Shown: one piece after another, positions 15,131-30,600 of the stretch
Numbering within the stretch: the stretch's first letter is position 1
Layout: every line of letters begins with the position of its first letter
NCBI RefSeq assembly: GCF_024679095.1
Contig: NW_026111228.1
Location: 496,001-560,000, forward strand
Source: Eriocheir sinensis
Taxonomy: Eukaryota > Arthropoda > Malacostraca > Decapoda > Varunidae
Reading direction: 5' to 3'
Length of the DNA stretch: 64,000 nt
The notes under the pieces: model-generated
Database searches by the model: none
What the model was told of the DNA's origin: nothing
The model's input: the letters and a program-made list of their open reading frames with translations, nothing else
Program-made: the position numbers and the translations under genes

Positions 15131-16563
15131 AATGAAAATAGATATACAAAATATACATAAAATAAACTAAATTTGTATTGAAATATATATACAAAATACA
15201 TAAAATAATGTAAATTTGTATCAAAATATTTTAACAGATGCTCATAAAATAACGTAAATTTGTTTTAAAATATACAAAATACACATTAAATAATGTAAAT
15301 ATGTATAAAAAAATATATACAAAACACAAATTGAATAATGTAAAATTGTATCAAAATAAATACACAGAATATTAATAAAACAATGTAAATTTGTATGAAA
15401 ATAAAGATGCAAAATATCCATTAAATAACGCATTTTCATAAAAATATATATACGAAAATACACATGAAAAAATTAATTCGTATTAAAATAAATATACAAA
15501 ATACACATACAATAAGGTAAATCTGTATTGAAATAGATATTCAAAATACATTTAAAACAATGTAAATTTGTTTCAAAATATATATACGAATACACATAAA
15601 ATAACGTAGATTTGTATAAAAATATATATACAAAATACACATAAAATGAAGTAAATACGTATAATAAAATATACACAAAATACACATAAAATAATGTAAA
15701 TTCGGATCAAAATAAATAAACAAAATACCAATAAAAGAATGTGTATTTGTATAAATATACAAAATACACATAAAATAATGTAAATTTGTATAAAACTATA
15801 TACAAAAATACACAGAAGTAATTAAATTCGTATGAAAATAGATATACAAAATGCAGATAAAATAAGCTAAATTTGAATTGAAATGTATATATAAAATACA
15901 TAAAATAATTTAGATTTGTATCAAAATATTTATTAAAATACCCATAAAATAACGCTTTTTTTTATTTATAAAAATATATATACCAAAATAAACATCAAAA
16001 AATTAAATTTGTATTAAAATAAATATACAAAAAACACATACAATAAGGTAAATTTGTATTGAAATAGATATGCAAAATACATATAAAACAATGTAAATTT
16101 GTTTAAAAATATATATACGAATACACATAAAATAACGTAGATTTTCATAAAAAATATATATACAAAATACACATAAAATGAAGTAAATACGTATAAAAAA
16201 ATGTATACAAAATACACATAAAATAATGTAAACTCGTATCAAAATAAATATACAAAATACCAATAAAAGAATGTGTATTTGTATAAATATAAATATACAA
16301 AATACACATAAAATAACGTAAATTTATATAAAACTATATACAAAAATACACAGAAGTATTTTAATTTGTATGAAAATAGATATACAAAATAAGGTAAATT
16401 CGTTTCAAATTCAATAAACAAAATTCAGATAAAAGAACGTATATTTGTAGAAAAAATAAATATACAAAATACACATTAAATAACGAAAATTTGTATGAAA
16501 ATATATAAAAAAATAAACAAAAATAATTTCAATTTGTATGAAAATAAATATACAAAATACACA
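15131..16563 (-). repeat. 45-bp satellite block, T-rich strand on -
   Basis: Reverse repeats closely related to 3.3-3.9 kb and 29.0-29.5 kb. They include the ACCAATAAAAGAATGTGTAT and GATATGCAAAATAC monomers in HOR order. The block ends at about 16,563 at a tail-to-tail junction where AATACACAT is followed at once by forward GTATTTTGTATATC. Confidence 0.8.
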
Positions 16564-17482
16564 TGTATTTTGTATATCTATTTTCACACAAATTTAATTA
16601 CTTTTGTGTATTTTTGCATATAGTTTTATATAAATTTACGTTATTTTATTTGTATTTTGTATATTTATATATATACAATACACATTCTTTTAGCAGTATT
16701 TTGTTTATTTATTTTGATACGAGTTTACATTATTTTATGTGTATTTTGTATACCTTTTTTTATGCGTATTTACTTAATTTTATGTGTATTTTGCATATTT
16801 ATTTTCATAGAAATCTACGTTATTTTATGTGTATTCGTATACACATATACACATTCTTTTATTAGTATTTTGTTTATTTATTTTGATACGAGTTTACATT
16901 ATTTTATGTGTATTTTGTATACCTTTTTTTATGCGTATTTCATTTATGTATACATATTTATTTTCATAGAAATCTACGTTATTTTATGTGTATTGAAAAA
17001 AATTTACATGGTTTTATATGTATTTTGCATATCTATTTCAATACAATTTTACCTTATTGTATGTGCATTTTGTATATTTATTTTAATACAAATTCAAATA
17101 TTTTATGCGTGTCTTGGTATAAATATTTTTATAAAAAATGCGTTATTTTATGGGTATTTTGCATCTTAATTTTCATACAAATTTACATTATTTTATTAAT
17201 ATTCTGTGTATTTATTTTGAAACGATTTTATATTATTCTATTTGTGTTTTGTATATATTCTTTTATACATATTTACATTATTTAATGTGTATTTTTTATA
17301 TATATTTCATACAAATTTACGTTATTTTAAGTGTATTTGTTTATATATTTTCATTCAAATTTACATTATTTTATGTGTATTTTGTAAATGTATTTCAATA
17401 CAAATTTACCTAATTTTATGTGTATTTTGTATATTTATTTTCATACAAATTAAAATTATTTTGTATATTTTTGTGTATATAG

Positions 17483-17704
<222 letters not shown>

Positions 17705-19600
17705 TTATACGTGATTACATCATTTGATGTGTATTTTAAATATATTTCTATAGAAATCTACGTTGATTTATGAGTATTCGTATATAGATTTTGAAATAAA
17801 TTTACACTGTTTTATGTGTATTTTGCATATTTTATCAATACAAATTTACCTTATTGTATATTCATTTTGTATATTAATTTTAATACAAATTTAATTATGC
17901 TATGTGTAGTTTTGTACATGTATTTTATAAAATATGCTTTATTTTATGGGTATTTTGCATTTTATTTTCATTCAAATTTACATTATTTTATTTATATTCT
18001 TTTTTTTTGAAACAATTTTACATTATTCTATGTGTATTTTGTATATCTATTTTATACGTATTTACTTAATTTTATGTATCTTGTATATATATTTTATAGA
18101 AATCAACGTTTTTTATTTGTATTCGTATATATATTTTGAAACAAATTTACATTGTTTTATATGTATTTTGCATATCTCTTTCAATACAAATTTACCTTAT
18201 TGTATGTGCATTTTGTATATTTATTTCAATGCAAATTTAAATATTTTATGTGTATTTTGGTATATATATTTTTATAAGAAATGCGCTATTTGATGGGAAT
18301 TTTGCATCTTTATTTTCATACAAATTTACATTATTTTATTAATATTCGGTGTATTTATTTTGATACGATGTTACTTTATTCTATTTGTTTTTTGTATATA
18401 CTTTTTTATACATATTTACATTATTTAATGTGTATCTTGCATATATATTTTATACAAATTTATTATCTATTATCTATTTTCATACAAATACACATTCTTT
18501 TCATGATATTTTGTTTATTTATTTTGACACGAATTTACATTATTTGATATGTATTTTGTATATATATTTTTATACGTATTTACATAATTTCATATGTATT
18601 TTGTATATATAATTCTATAGAAATCTACTTTATTTTATGTTTATTCGTATATATATTTTGAAACAGATTTACATTGTTTTATATGTATTTTTTAATATCT
18701 CTTTCAATACAAATTTACCTTACTGTATATGCATTTTGTATATTTATTTCAATACAAATTTAAATATTTTATGTGTATTTTGGTAAATATATTTTTATAA
18801 AAAATGCGATAATTTTTGGGAATTTTGCATCTTTACTTTCATACAAATTTACATTATTTTATTGATATTCTGTGTATTTATTTTGATACGATTTTACATT
18901 ATTCTATTTGTTTTTTGTATATATTTTTTTTATACACATTTACATTATTTAATGTGTATCTTGCATATATATTTTATACAAATTTACGTTATTTTAAGTG
19001 TATTTGTTTATATATTTTCATTCAAATTTACATTATTTGATATGTATTTTGTATATGTATTTCAATACAAATTTACCTAATTTTATGTGTATTTTTTATA
19101 TTTCTTTTCAAACGAATTTAAATTATTTTTGTGTATTTTTGTATATAGTTTTATACAAATTTAGGTTATTGTATGTACGCATTTACATTATTTAGTGTGT
19201 GTTTTGTATATATATTTTTATGCAAATTTACTTTATTTTATGTGCCATATGTACATATAATTTTATAGAAATTTGCGTTATTTGTATATGTTTTCTCATA
19301 CAAATTTACATTATTTTATTGCTATTTTGTTTATTTATTTTGATACGAGTTACATGATTATATGTGTATTTTGTACATATTTTTTATACATATTTACATT
19401 ACTTAATGTGTATTTTGTTTATATATTTTTAAATAAATCTACGTTATTATATGTATTTGTATAAATATTTTGATACAGATTTACATAATTTTATGTATTT
19501 TGTATGTACATTTCAATTCAAATTTAGCTTATTTTAGCTGTATTTTGTATATATATTTTCATACAAATTTAATTACTTCTGTGTATTTTTGGGTAGGCGG

Positions 19601-19612
19601 TGGCCGAACTGG
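19601..19612 (+). promoter_or_regulatory. Pol III internal promoter A box
   Basis: TGGCCGAACTGG closely fits the A-box consensus TRGCNNAGYNGG, with one departure at the AG position. It lies ten bases inside the element, the usual place for a tRNA-type internal promoter. Confidence 0.75.
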
Positions 19613-19653
19613 TAGCGTACTGGACCCATATTCACCGCGTGATGGACGACGCG

Positions 19654-19664
19654 GGTTCGAATCC
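19654..19664 (+). promoter_or_regulatory. Pol III internal promoter B box
   Basis: GGTTCGAATCC is an exact match to the B-box consensus GGTTCGANNCC. It starts 53 bases after the start of the A box, a spacing that fits a class II tRNA-derived promoter. TFIIIC would be the expected binding factor. Confidence 0.85.
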
Positions 19665-19856
19665 CCACGCTACCACTCGGACTTTTCAGTCACCGCCGAG
19701 TGGCTTAAAACTACCCACATGCTGTCCTGAAGACCACCCATCAACCCGGACTCTAGAGGAAGCCTTCCAAGCGAATCAAGAACGAGTTCCGGGGTTTCAG
19801 CATGAGCCAATGCAAGATGGCGCCACTATAAACACTCGCCTGCGCCAAAACGGGCT

Positions 19857-19925
19857 GGGCCGACCATCAGGCCCCACCTGGAAGAAGCCTTGGGCCGACC
19901 ATCAGGCCCCACCAGGAAGATGCCT
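19857..19925 (+). repeat. 35-bp tandem duplication in the SINE body
   Basis: GGGCCGACCATCAGGCCCCA occurs at 19,857 and again at 19,892. The two units (35 and 34 bp) differ by a few bases after CCCCACC. It lies just 5' of the tail and could mark a subfamily. Confidence 0.9.
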
Positions 19926-19951
19926 AACGGCGCAACAGGCAACGACGTAGA

Positions 19952-20133
<182 letters not shown>

Positions 20134-20409
20134 TTATACAAATTTACGATATTTATTTTGTATTTTGTATATTTATATTTATACAAATACACATTCTTTT
20201 ACTGGTATTTTGTTTATTTATTTTGATACGATTTTTATGTGTATTTTGTATTCATTTTTTTATACGTATTTACTTCATTTTATGTGTATTTTGTATATAT
20301 TTTTATAGAAATCTACGTTATTTTATGTGTATTCGTATATATATTTTGAAACAAATTTACATTGTTTTATATGTATTTTTGAATATCTCTTTCAATACAA
20401 ATTTACCTC

Positions 20410-20862
20410 TCCATATATACCAAAATACACATAAAAAAACTAAATTTGTATTAAAATAAATATTTAAAAAACACATACAATAAGGTAAATTTGTATTGAA
20501 ATAGATATGCAAAATACATATAAAACAATGTAAATTTGTTTCAAAATATATATATGAATACACATAAAATAACGTAGATTTCTATAAAAATATATATACA
20601 AAATACACATAAAATGAAGTAAATACGTATAAAAAATGTTTACAAAATACATATAAAATAATGTAAATTCGCATCAAAATATATATACAAAATACCAATA
20701 AAAGAATGTGTATTTGTATAAATATGAATATACAAAATACACATAAAATAACGTAAATTTATATAAAACTATATACAAAAATACACAAAAGTATTTTAAT
20801 TTGTATGAAAATAGATATACAAAATAAGGTAAATTCGTTTCAAATTCAATAAACAAAATTCA
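20410..20862 (-). repeat. Short reverse satellite block
   Basis: About 450 bp of reverse repeats similar to 15.98-16.44 kb, sharing the AATAAGGTAAATTCGTTTCA monomer near its end. It opens straight after the forward block with no spacer. Confidence 0.8.
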
Positions 20863-20897
20863 GATTTTATAAAAATAATATAAAATCAGATTATCAG
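20863..20897. other. Small hairpin-like filler at an inversion junction
   Basis: GATTTTAT (20,863-20,870) can pair with ATAAAATC (20,880-20,887) around a nine-base loop, followed by a repeated CAGATT/ATCAGATT. It does not fit the monomer pattern and lies exactly between a reverse and a forward block, so it may be repair filler. Confidence 0.5.
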
Positions 20898-23800
20898 ATT
20901 TTGTATATCTATTTTCATACAAACTCAAATTATTTCTATGTATTTTTGTATATATTTTAATACAAATTTTAGTTATGTTATGTGTATTTTGTAAATTTAT
21001 TTTCATTCAAATATATAATATTTTATTTGTGTTTTGTTGATTTATATTGATACGAATTTACATTATTTTATATGTACTTTGTATATATATTTTTATACGC
21101 TTGTACATTATTTAATATTTATTTTGAATATATTTTTTTATTGAAACTCATGGTATTTTATGAGTATTTGTATATATATTTTCATATAAATTTACATTAT
21201 TTTATGTGTATTTTGTATATATATTTTATTATAAATCTACCTTATTTTATGTTTATTTTGTATATGTATTTTGTATATTTATATTTATCCAAATACACAT
21301 TCTTTTATTGGTATTTTGTTTATTTAAATTAAATCGAATTTACATTATTTTATGTGTATTTTGTATACATTTTTTTATACGTATTTACTTAATTTTATGT
21401 GTATTTTGTATATATATTTTTATAGAAATCTACGTTTTTTTATTTGTATTCGTATATATATTATGAAACAAATTTACATTGTTTTATATGTATTTTTGCA
21501 TATCTCTTTCAATACAAATTTACCTTATTGTATGTGCATTTTGTATATTTATTTCAATACAAATTTAAATATTTTATGTGTATTTTGGTATATATATTTT
21601 TATAAGAAATGCGCTATTTTATGGGAATTTTGCATCTTTATTTTCATACAAATTTACATTATTTTATTAATATTCGGTGTATTTATTTTGATACGAATTT
21701 ACATTATTCTATTTGTTTTTTGTATATACTTTTTTATACATATTTACATTATTTAATGAGTATCTTGCATATATATTTTATACAAATTTATTATCTATCA
21801 TCTATTTTTATACAAATACACATTCTTTTCATGATATTTTGTTTATTTATTTTGACACGAATTTACATTATTTGATATGCATTTTGTATATATATTTTTA
21901 TACGTATTTACATAATTTCATATGTATTTTGTATATATATTTCTATAGAAATCTACTTTATTTTATGTGTATTCGTATATATATTTTGAAACAAATTTAC
22001 ATTGTTTTAAATGTATTTTTGAATATCTCTTTTAATACAAATTTACCTTACTGTATATGCATTTTGTATATTTATTTCAATACAAATTTAAATATTTTAT
22101 GTGTATTTTGGTATATATATTTTTTTTAAAAATGCGATGATTTTTGGGAATTTTGCATCTTTATTTTCATACAAATTTACATTATTTTATTGATATTCTG
22201 TGTATTTATTTTGATACGATTTTACATTATTCTATTTGTTTTTTGTATATATTTTTTTATACACATTTACATTATTTAATGTGTATCTTGCATATATATT
22301 TTATACAAATTTACGTTATTTTAAGTGTATATGTTTTTATATTTTCATTCAAATTTACATTTATTTTAATTCGAAACTACATTATTTTATGTGTATTTTG
22401 TATACATTTTTTTATACGTATTTACTTAATTTTATGTGTATTTTGTATATATATTTTTTTAGAAATCTACGTTTTTTTTATTTGTATTCGTATATATATT
22501 TTGAAACAAATTTACATTGTTTTATATGTATTTTTGCATATCTCTTTCAATACAAATTTACCTTATTGCATGAGCATTTTGTATATTTATTTCAATGCAA
22601 ATTTAAATATTTTATGTGTATTTTGGTATATATATTTTTATAAGAAATGCGCTATTTTATGGGAATTTTGCATCTTTATTTTCATACAAATTTACATTAT
22701 TTTATTAATATTCGGTGTATTTATTTTGATACGATGTTACATTATTCTATTTGTTTTTTGTATATATTTTTTTTATACATATTTACATTATTTAATGTGT
22801 ATCTTGCATCTTTTATCGTAATTTTGTTTATTTATTTTTATACGAATTTACATTATTTTAGGTGTATTTGATATGTATATTTTTATACTTATTTATATAA
22901 ATTTATTTGTGTTTTGAATATATATTTTCATAGAAATTTACTCTATTTTATGGGTATTCGTATATATATTTTGATACAAATTTACATTATTTATGTTTAT
23001 TTTGCATATCTATTTCAATACAAATTTACCATATTGTATGTGTATTTTGTATATTTATTTTAATACAAATTTAATTATCTTATGTGTATTTTTGTAAAAA
23101 TATTCGTAATTATCTGGGTATTTTGCATATTTATTTTCATACAAATTTACATTATTTTATTGATATTCTGTTTATTTATTTTGATACGATTTTACTTTAT
23201 TCTATGTGTATTTTGTATATATATTTTTATAGACATTTACATTATTTAATGTATATTTTGTATATGTATTTTATATAAATTTACGCTATTTTATGTGTAT
23301 TTGTTTATATATTTTCATACAAATTTACAATATTTTATGTGTAATTTGTATATGTATTTCAATACAGATTTGCCTAATTTTATGTGTATTTTGCATATCT
23401 ATTTTCAAACAAATTTAAATTATTTTTATGTATTTTTTATATATTTTTATACAAATTTTAGTTATTTTATTTGTATTTTGTATATATATTTTCCTATAAA
23501 TATACATTCTTTTAGTGGAGTTTTGTTCATTTATTTTCATAAGAATTTACATAATTTTATGTGTATTTTGTATATATATTTTTCTACGTATTTACATTAT
23601 TTTATGTGTATTATTTATATATATTTTCATAAAAATTTACGTTATTTTATTATGTGTATTCGTATATGATTTGATACAAATTTACATTATTTTATGTTTA
23701 TTTTGCATATCTATTTCAATATAGATTTACCTTATTGTATGTGTATTTTGTATATTTATTTTAATACAAATTTAATTATTTTATGTGTACTTTGTATACA

Positions 23801-26800
23801 TTTTCTTATACGTATTTACTTCATTTAATGTGTATTTTGTATATATTTTTATAGTAATCTACGTTATTTTATGTGTATTGGTATATATATTTTGAAGCAA
23901 ATTTACATTGTTTTATATGTATTTAGCATATCTATTTCAATATAAATCTACCTTATTTTATGTGCATTTTGGATATTTATTGTAATACAAATTTTATAAT
24001 TTTATTATTTTGGTATATATATTTTTATAAAAAGTTTTATATAAATTTAAAATATTTTATGTGTATTTTGTATATCTATTTTCATACAAATACACATTTT
24101 TATTGATATTTTGCTTATTTATTTTGACGCGAATTCACATTATTTAATGTGTATTGTGTATATATATATTTTTATACGTATTTACGTCATTTCATGTGTA
24201 TTTTGTATATATATTTCTATAGAAATATATGTTATTTTATGTGTATTCGTATATATATTTTGAAACAAATATACATTGTTTTATGTGCATTTTGCATATT
24301 TTTTCAATATAAATTTACCTTATTGTACGTGCATTTTGTATATTAATTTTAATACAAATTTAATTATTCTATGTGTATTTTTGTATATGTATTTTCATAA
24401 AAAAAAAGCTTTATTTTATGGGTATTTTGCATCTTTATTTTCATACAAATTTACATTATTTTATTGATATTCTGTGTATTTATTTTGATACGATTTTACA
24501 TTATTCTATGTATATTTTGTATATATATTTCATACAAATGAACGTTATATTATGTGAATTTGTTTTCATTTCATACAAATTTACATTATTTTATGTGTAT
24601 TTTGTACATGTATTTAAATACAAATTTAACTAATTATATGTGTATTATGTATATCTATTTTCATACAAATTGAAATTAATTTTGCGTATTTTAGTATATA
24701 TTTTTATTCAAATTTTCGTAATTTTATGTGAATTTTGTATATTTATTTTCCTACAAATATACGTTCTTTTATCGGAATTTTGTTTATTTATTTTGATACG
24801 AGTTTTCATTATTTTAGGTGTATTTGATATATATATATTTATACTTATTTACATAATTTTATATGTATTTTGAATATATATTTTCATAGAAACTTACTCT
24901 ATTTTATGTGTATTCGTATATATATTTTGATACAAATTTAAATTATTTATGTGTATTTCGCATATCTATTTCAATACAAATTTTCTTTATTGTATGTGCC
25001 TTTTGTATATTTATTTTGTTGCAAATTTAATTATTTTATGTGTATTTTTGTATATATATTTTTAAACAAATATGCGTTACTATATGGGTATTTTGCATCT
25101 TTATTTTCATACAAATTTACATTATTTTATTGATTGTCTGTTTATTTATTTTGATACGATTTTACGTTATTTTGTGTATTTTGTATATATATTTTTAGAC
25201 ATATTTACATTATTTAATGTATATTTTGTTCATATATTTTATGGAAATTTACGTTATCTTATGTGTATTTGTTTATATATTTTCATACAAATTTACATTA
25301 TTTTGTGTATTTTGTATATGTATTTCAATAAAAATTTGCCGAATTTCATTTGTATTTTGCATATCTATTTCCAAACTAATTTAAATTATTTATGTGTATT
25401 TTTGTATTATTTTTATACAAATTTTTTATATTTTATTTGTATTTTGTATATATATTTTCCTACACATACATTCTCTTAGAGGAAATTTTGTTTATTTATT
25501 TTGATACGAGTTTACATTATTTTATGTGTATTTTGTTTATATGTTTTTCTATGTATTTACATTATTTTATGTGTATTTTGTATATATATTTTCATAAGAA
25601 TTTACGTAATTTTATTGTGTGTATTCGTATATATTTTGATAAACATTTTCACTATTTTATGTGTTTTTTGCATATCTATTTCAATAAAAATCTACATTAT
25701 TGTATGTGTATTTTGTATATTTATTTTAATACAAATTTAATTATTTTATGTGTATTTTTGTATATATATTTTTTTAAATATGAGATATTTTATGGGTATT
25801 TTGCATCTTTAATTTTATAAATTTTTACATTACGTACATATCTTTTATACGTATTTACATTATTTAATGTGTATTTTGTTTATATATTTTTTATTCAAAT
25901 TTACGTTATTATATGTGTATTTGAATATATATTTTGATACAAATTTACATTATTTTATGTATTTTCTATATTTATTTCAATTCAAATTTAGCTTATTTTA
26001 TGTGTCTTTTGTATATCTATTTTCATATGAATTTAATTGTTTTTGTTTATTTTTGTATATAGTTTTATACAATTTTACGTTATTTTATGTGTATTTTGTA
26101 TATTTATATTTATACAAGTAAACATTCTTTTATTGGCATTTAGTTTATTTATTTTGATACGAATTTACATTATTTTATGTGTATTTTGTATACATTTTCT
26201 TATACGTATTTACTTCATTTTATGTGTATTTTGTATATATATTTTATAGAAATCTACGTTATTTTATGTGTATTCGTATGTATATTTTGAAACAAATTTA
26301 CATTGTTTTATATGTATTTTGCATATCTATTTCAATACAAATTTACCTTATTGTATGTGCATTTTGTATATTTTTTGTAATACAAATTTAAATATTTTAT
26401 GTGCATTTTGGTATATATATTTCATAAAAATGCGTTGTTTTATGGGTATTTTGCATCTTTATTTTCATACAAATTTACATTATTTTATTAATATTCTGTG
26501 TATTTATTTTGATACTATTTTACATTATTCTATTTGTGTTTTGTATATTTTTTTATACATATTTACATTATTTAATGTGTATTTTCTATATATATTTCAT
26601 ACAAATTTTCGTTCTTTTAAGTGTATTTGTTTATATATCTTTATTCAAATTTACATTATTTTATGTGTATTTTGTATATGTATTTCAATAAAAATTTACC
26701 TAATTTCATGTGTATTTTGTATATATATTTTATACAAATTTAAATTATTTTTGTGTATTTTGTTTAGGGTTTTATTCAAATTTAAAATATTTTATGTGTA

Positions 26801-27625
26801 TTTTGTATATCTATTTTCATACAAATACACATTCTTTTATTGATATTTTGTTTATTTATTTTGATGCGAATTTACATTATTTAATGAGTGTTGTGTATAT
26901 ATATTTTTATACGTATTTACGTCATTTCATGTGTATTTTGTATATATTTCTATATAAATATACGTTATTTTATGTGTATTCGTATATATTTTGAAACAAA
27001 TATACATTGTTTTATGTGCATTTTGCATATTTTTCAATACAAATTTACCTTATTGTACGTGCATTTTGTATATTAATTTTAATACAAATTTAGCTATTCT
27101 ATGTGTATTTTGTATATGTATTTTTATAAAATATGCTTTATTTTATGGGTATTTTGCATCTTTATTTTCATACAAAATTACATTATTTTATTGATATTCT
27201 GTGTATTTATTTTGATACGATGTTACATTATTCTATGTATATTTTGTATATCTATTTTATACCAATGTACGTTATTTTATGTGAATTTGTTTTCATTTCA
27301 TACAAATTTACATTATTTTATGTGAATTTTGTACATGTATTTAAATACAAATTTAACTAATTATATGTGTATTTTGTATATCTATTTTCATACAAATTGA
27401 AACTAGTTTTGTGTATTTTTGTATATTTTTATTCAAATTTTCGTAATTTTATGTGTATTTTGTATATTTATTTTCCTACAAATATACGTTCTTTTATCGG
27501 AATTTTATTTATTTATTTTGATACGAATTTTCATTTTTTTTAGGTGTATTTTATATATATATTTTTATACTTATTTACATAATTTTATATGTATTTTGAA
27601 TATATATTTTCATAGAAATTTACTC
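20898..27625 (+). repeat. Long forward satellite block
   Basis: About 6.7 kb of forward repeats. Shortened HORs occupy 21.2-22.8 kb (GGGAATTTTGCATC at about 21,620, 22,148 and 22,658; spacings 503-535 bp). Full-length HORs then take over, with TGGGTATTTTGCATC near 24,420, 25,085, 25,795, 26,440 and 27,145. Its last 2.0 kb matches window bases 1-2,050. It closes at the TTTACTCTATATGTATATG head-to-head switch near 27,615-27,630. Confidence 0.85.
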
Positions 27626-30600
27626 TATATGTATATGTATAGAAAATACACATGAAATAATCTAAATTCGTATCGAAATAAATGAACAAAATACCGATAA
27701 AATAATGTAATTTTGAATGAAAATATATATAGAAAATACACATAAAATAACGTAAATACAAATATATATATACACATAAAATGATTTGAATTTGAATGAA
27801 AATAGATATAAAAATAAACTTAAAATAAGGCAAATTTATAATGAAATATATATACAAAATACACATAAAATAATGTAGATTTGTTTCAAAATAAAATAAG
27901 GTAGATTTCTATAGAAATATATATACAAAATACACATGAAATGTTGTAATTACGTATAAAAATATATACAAAATACACATTAAATAATGTAAATTCGTGT
28001 CAAAATAAATAATTAAAATATCAATAAAAGAATGTGTATTTGTATAAAAAGACATATACAAAATACACATAAAATAACGTAAATTTGTATAAAACTATAT
28101 ATAAAAATACACAAAAATAAGTTAAATTTGTATGAAAATAAATATACAAAATACGCATAAAATTAGGTAAATTTGTAAAGAAATACATATACAAAACACA
28201 CATAAAATAAAGTAAATTTGAATGAAAATATATAAACAAATACACTTAAATTAACATAAATTTGTATAAATTATATATAAAAAATACTCATTAAATAATG
28301 TAAATATGTATAAAAAATATATATTCAAAACACAAATAGAATAATGTAAAATCGTATTAAAATAAATACACAGAATGTAAATAAAATAATGTAAATTTGT
28401 ATGAAAAAAAAGATGCAAAATACCCATAAAATAACGCATTTTTTATAAATTTACAAAATACACATGAAAGGATGTAAATACGTATAAAAGTATATATACA
28501 AAATACACATTAAAAAATGTAAATTCGCGTCAAAATAAATAAACAAAATGTCAATAAAAGAATGTGTATTTATATGAAAATAAATATACAAAATACACAT
28601 AAGATAACATAAATTTGTATAAAACTATATACAAAAATACACAAAAATAATTTAAATTTGTATGAAAATAAATATACAAAATACACATAAAATTAGGTAA
28701 ATTTGTATTGAAATACATATACAAAATACACATAAAATACTGTAAATTTGAATGAAAATACATAAACAAATACACTTAAAATAACGTAAATTTGTATAAA
28801 AAATATATACAAAACACAAATAGAATAATGTAAAATCGTATCAAAATAAATACACAGAATATTAATAAAATAATGTAAATTTGTATGAAAATAAAGAAGC
28901 AAAATACCCATAGAATAACGCATTTTTTTTAAATATATATACAAAAATACACATAAAAAAATTTATTTGTATTAAAATAAATATACAAAATACACATACA
29001 ATAAGGTAAATCTGTATTGAAATAGATATGCAAAATATATATAAAACAATGTAAATTTGTTTCAAAATATATATACGAATACACATAAAATAACGTAGAT
29101 TTGTATAAAAATATATATACAAAATACACGTAAAATGAAGTAAATACGTATAAAAGAATGTATACAAAATACACATAAAATAATGTAAACTCGTATCAAA
29201 ATAAATAAACAAAATACCAATAAAAGAATGTGTATTTGTATAAATATAAATATACAAAATACACATAAAATAACGTAAATTTGTATAAAACTATATACAA
29301 AAATACAAAGAAGTAATTAAATTCGTATGAAAATAGATATACAAAATACAAATAAAATAAGCTAAATTTGAATTGAAATGTATATACAAAATACATAAAA
29401 TAGTGTAAATTTGTATCAAAATATTTATAAAAATACATATAATAACGTAAATTTGTTTAAAAATATATAAACAAAATACACATTAAGTAATGTAAATACG
29501 TATGAAAAATATGTGCAAAATACACATATAATCATGTAATTCGTATCAAACTAAATAAACAAAATAGCAATAAAATAATGTAAATTTGTATGAGAAAACA
29601 TATACAAATACATATAAAATAACGCTAATTTCTATAAAAATATATGTCCAAAAATGAACGTAAAATAAATTAACTTTGGATAAAAATATATATACAAAAC
29701 ACACATTAAATAATGTAAATGCGTACATAAAATAACCTAAATTTGTATAAAACTATATACAAAAATACACAAAAATAATTTAAATTTGTATGAAAAGAAA
29801 TATACAAAATACACATAAAATTAGGTTAATTTCTATTGAAATACATATACAAAATACATATAAAATAATGTAAATTTGAAAGAAAATATATAAACAAATA
29901 CACATATAATAACGTAAATTTGTATGAAATATATATAAAAAATACACATTAAATAATGTAAATATGTATAAAAAAATATATACAAAACACAAATAGAATA
30001 ATGTAAAATCGTATCAAAACATAAACACAGAATATTAATAAAATAATGTAAATTTGTATGAAAATTAAGATGCAAAATATCTATAAAATACCGCATTTTT
30101 TATAAAATTATTGATACCAAAATACACATAAAATATTTGAATTTGTATCAAAATAAATATACAAAATGCACATACAATAAGGTAAGTTTGTATTGAAATA
30201 GATATGCAAAATACATATAAAATAATGTAAATTTGTTTCAAAATATATATGCGAATACACATAAAATAACGTAGATACCTATAAAAATACATATACAAAA
30301 TACACATAAAATTAAGTAAATACGTATAAAAAAAATGTATACAAAATACACATAAAATAATGTAAATTCGAATAAATATAAATAAACAATATAGCAATAA
30401 AAGAATGTGCATTTGTATAAATATAAATATACAAAATGCACATAAAATAACGTAAATTTATATAAAACTATATACATAAAATAACGCAAATTTCTATAAA
30501 AATATATGTACAAAAATGAACATAAAATAAATTTGCATAAAAATATATATACAAAACACACATTAGATAATGTAAATGAGTATAAAAATATGTATACAAA

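Larger units (their letters stand above)
19592..19674 (+). other. tRNA-related head of the SINE (class II, leucine-like)
   Basis: An 83 bp tRNA-like segment. The first five bases GGTAG pair with CTACC at 19,670-19,674, as an acceptor stem would, but the next two pairs are broken. GTGGCCGAACTGGTA resembles the D-arm of class II tRNAs, and the T-loop GTTCGAATCC is perfect. The length and the extra sequence before the T-arm fit a leucine or serine tRNA with a long variable arm, and the GGCCGA wording favours leucine. No convincing anticodon arm remains, so it is not a working tRNA. Confidence 0.7.

Noticed and set aside
19592..19674. Functional tRNA gene
   Set aside because: Acceptor stem pairs six and seven are broken, the T-stem is mismatched, no sound anticodon arm is seen, and SINE body and tail follow directly.
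19600..19950. 116-codon open frame across the GC-rich island
   Set aside because: It overlaps the tRNA-like head and the body of the SINE. Another frame overlaps it, and SINEs do not encode proteins.
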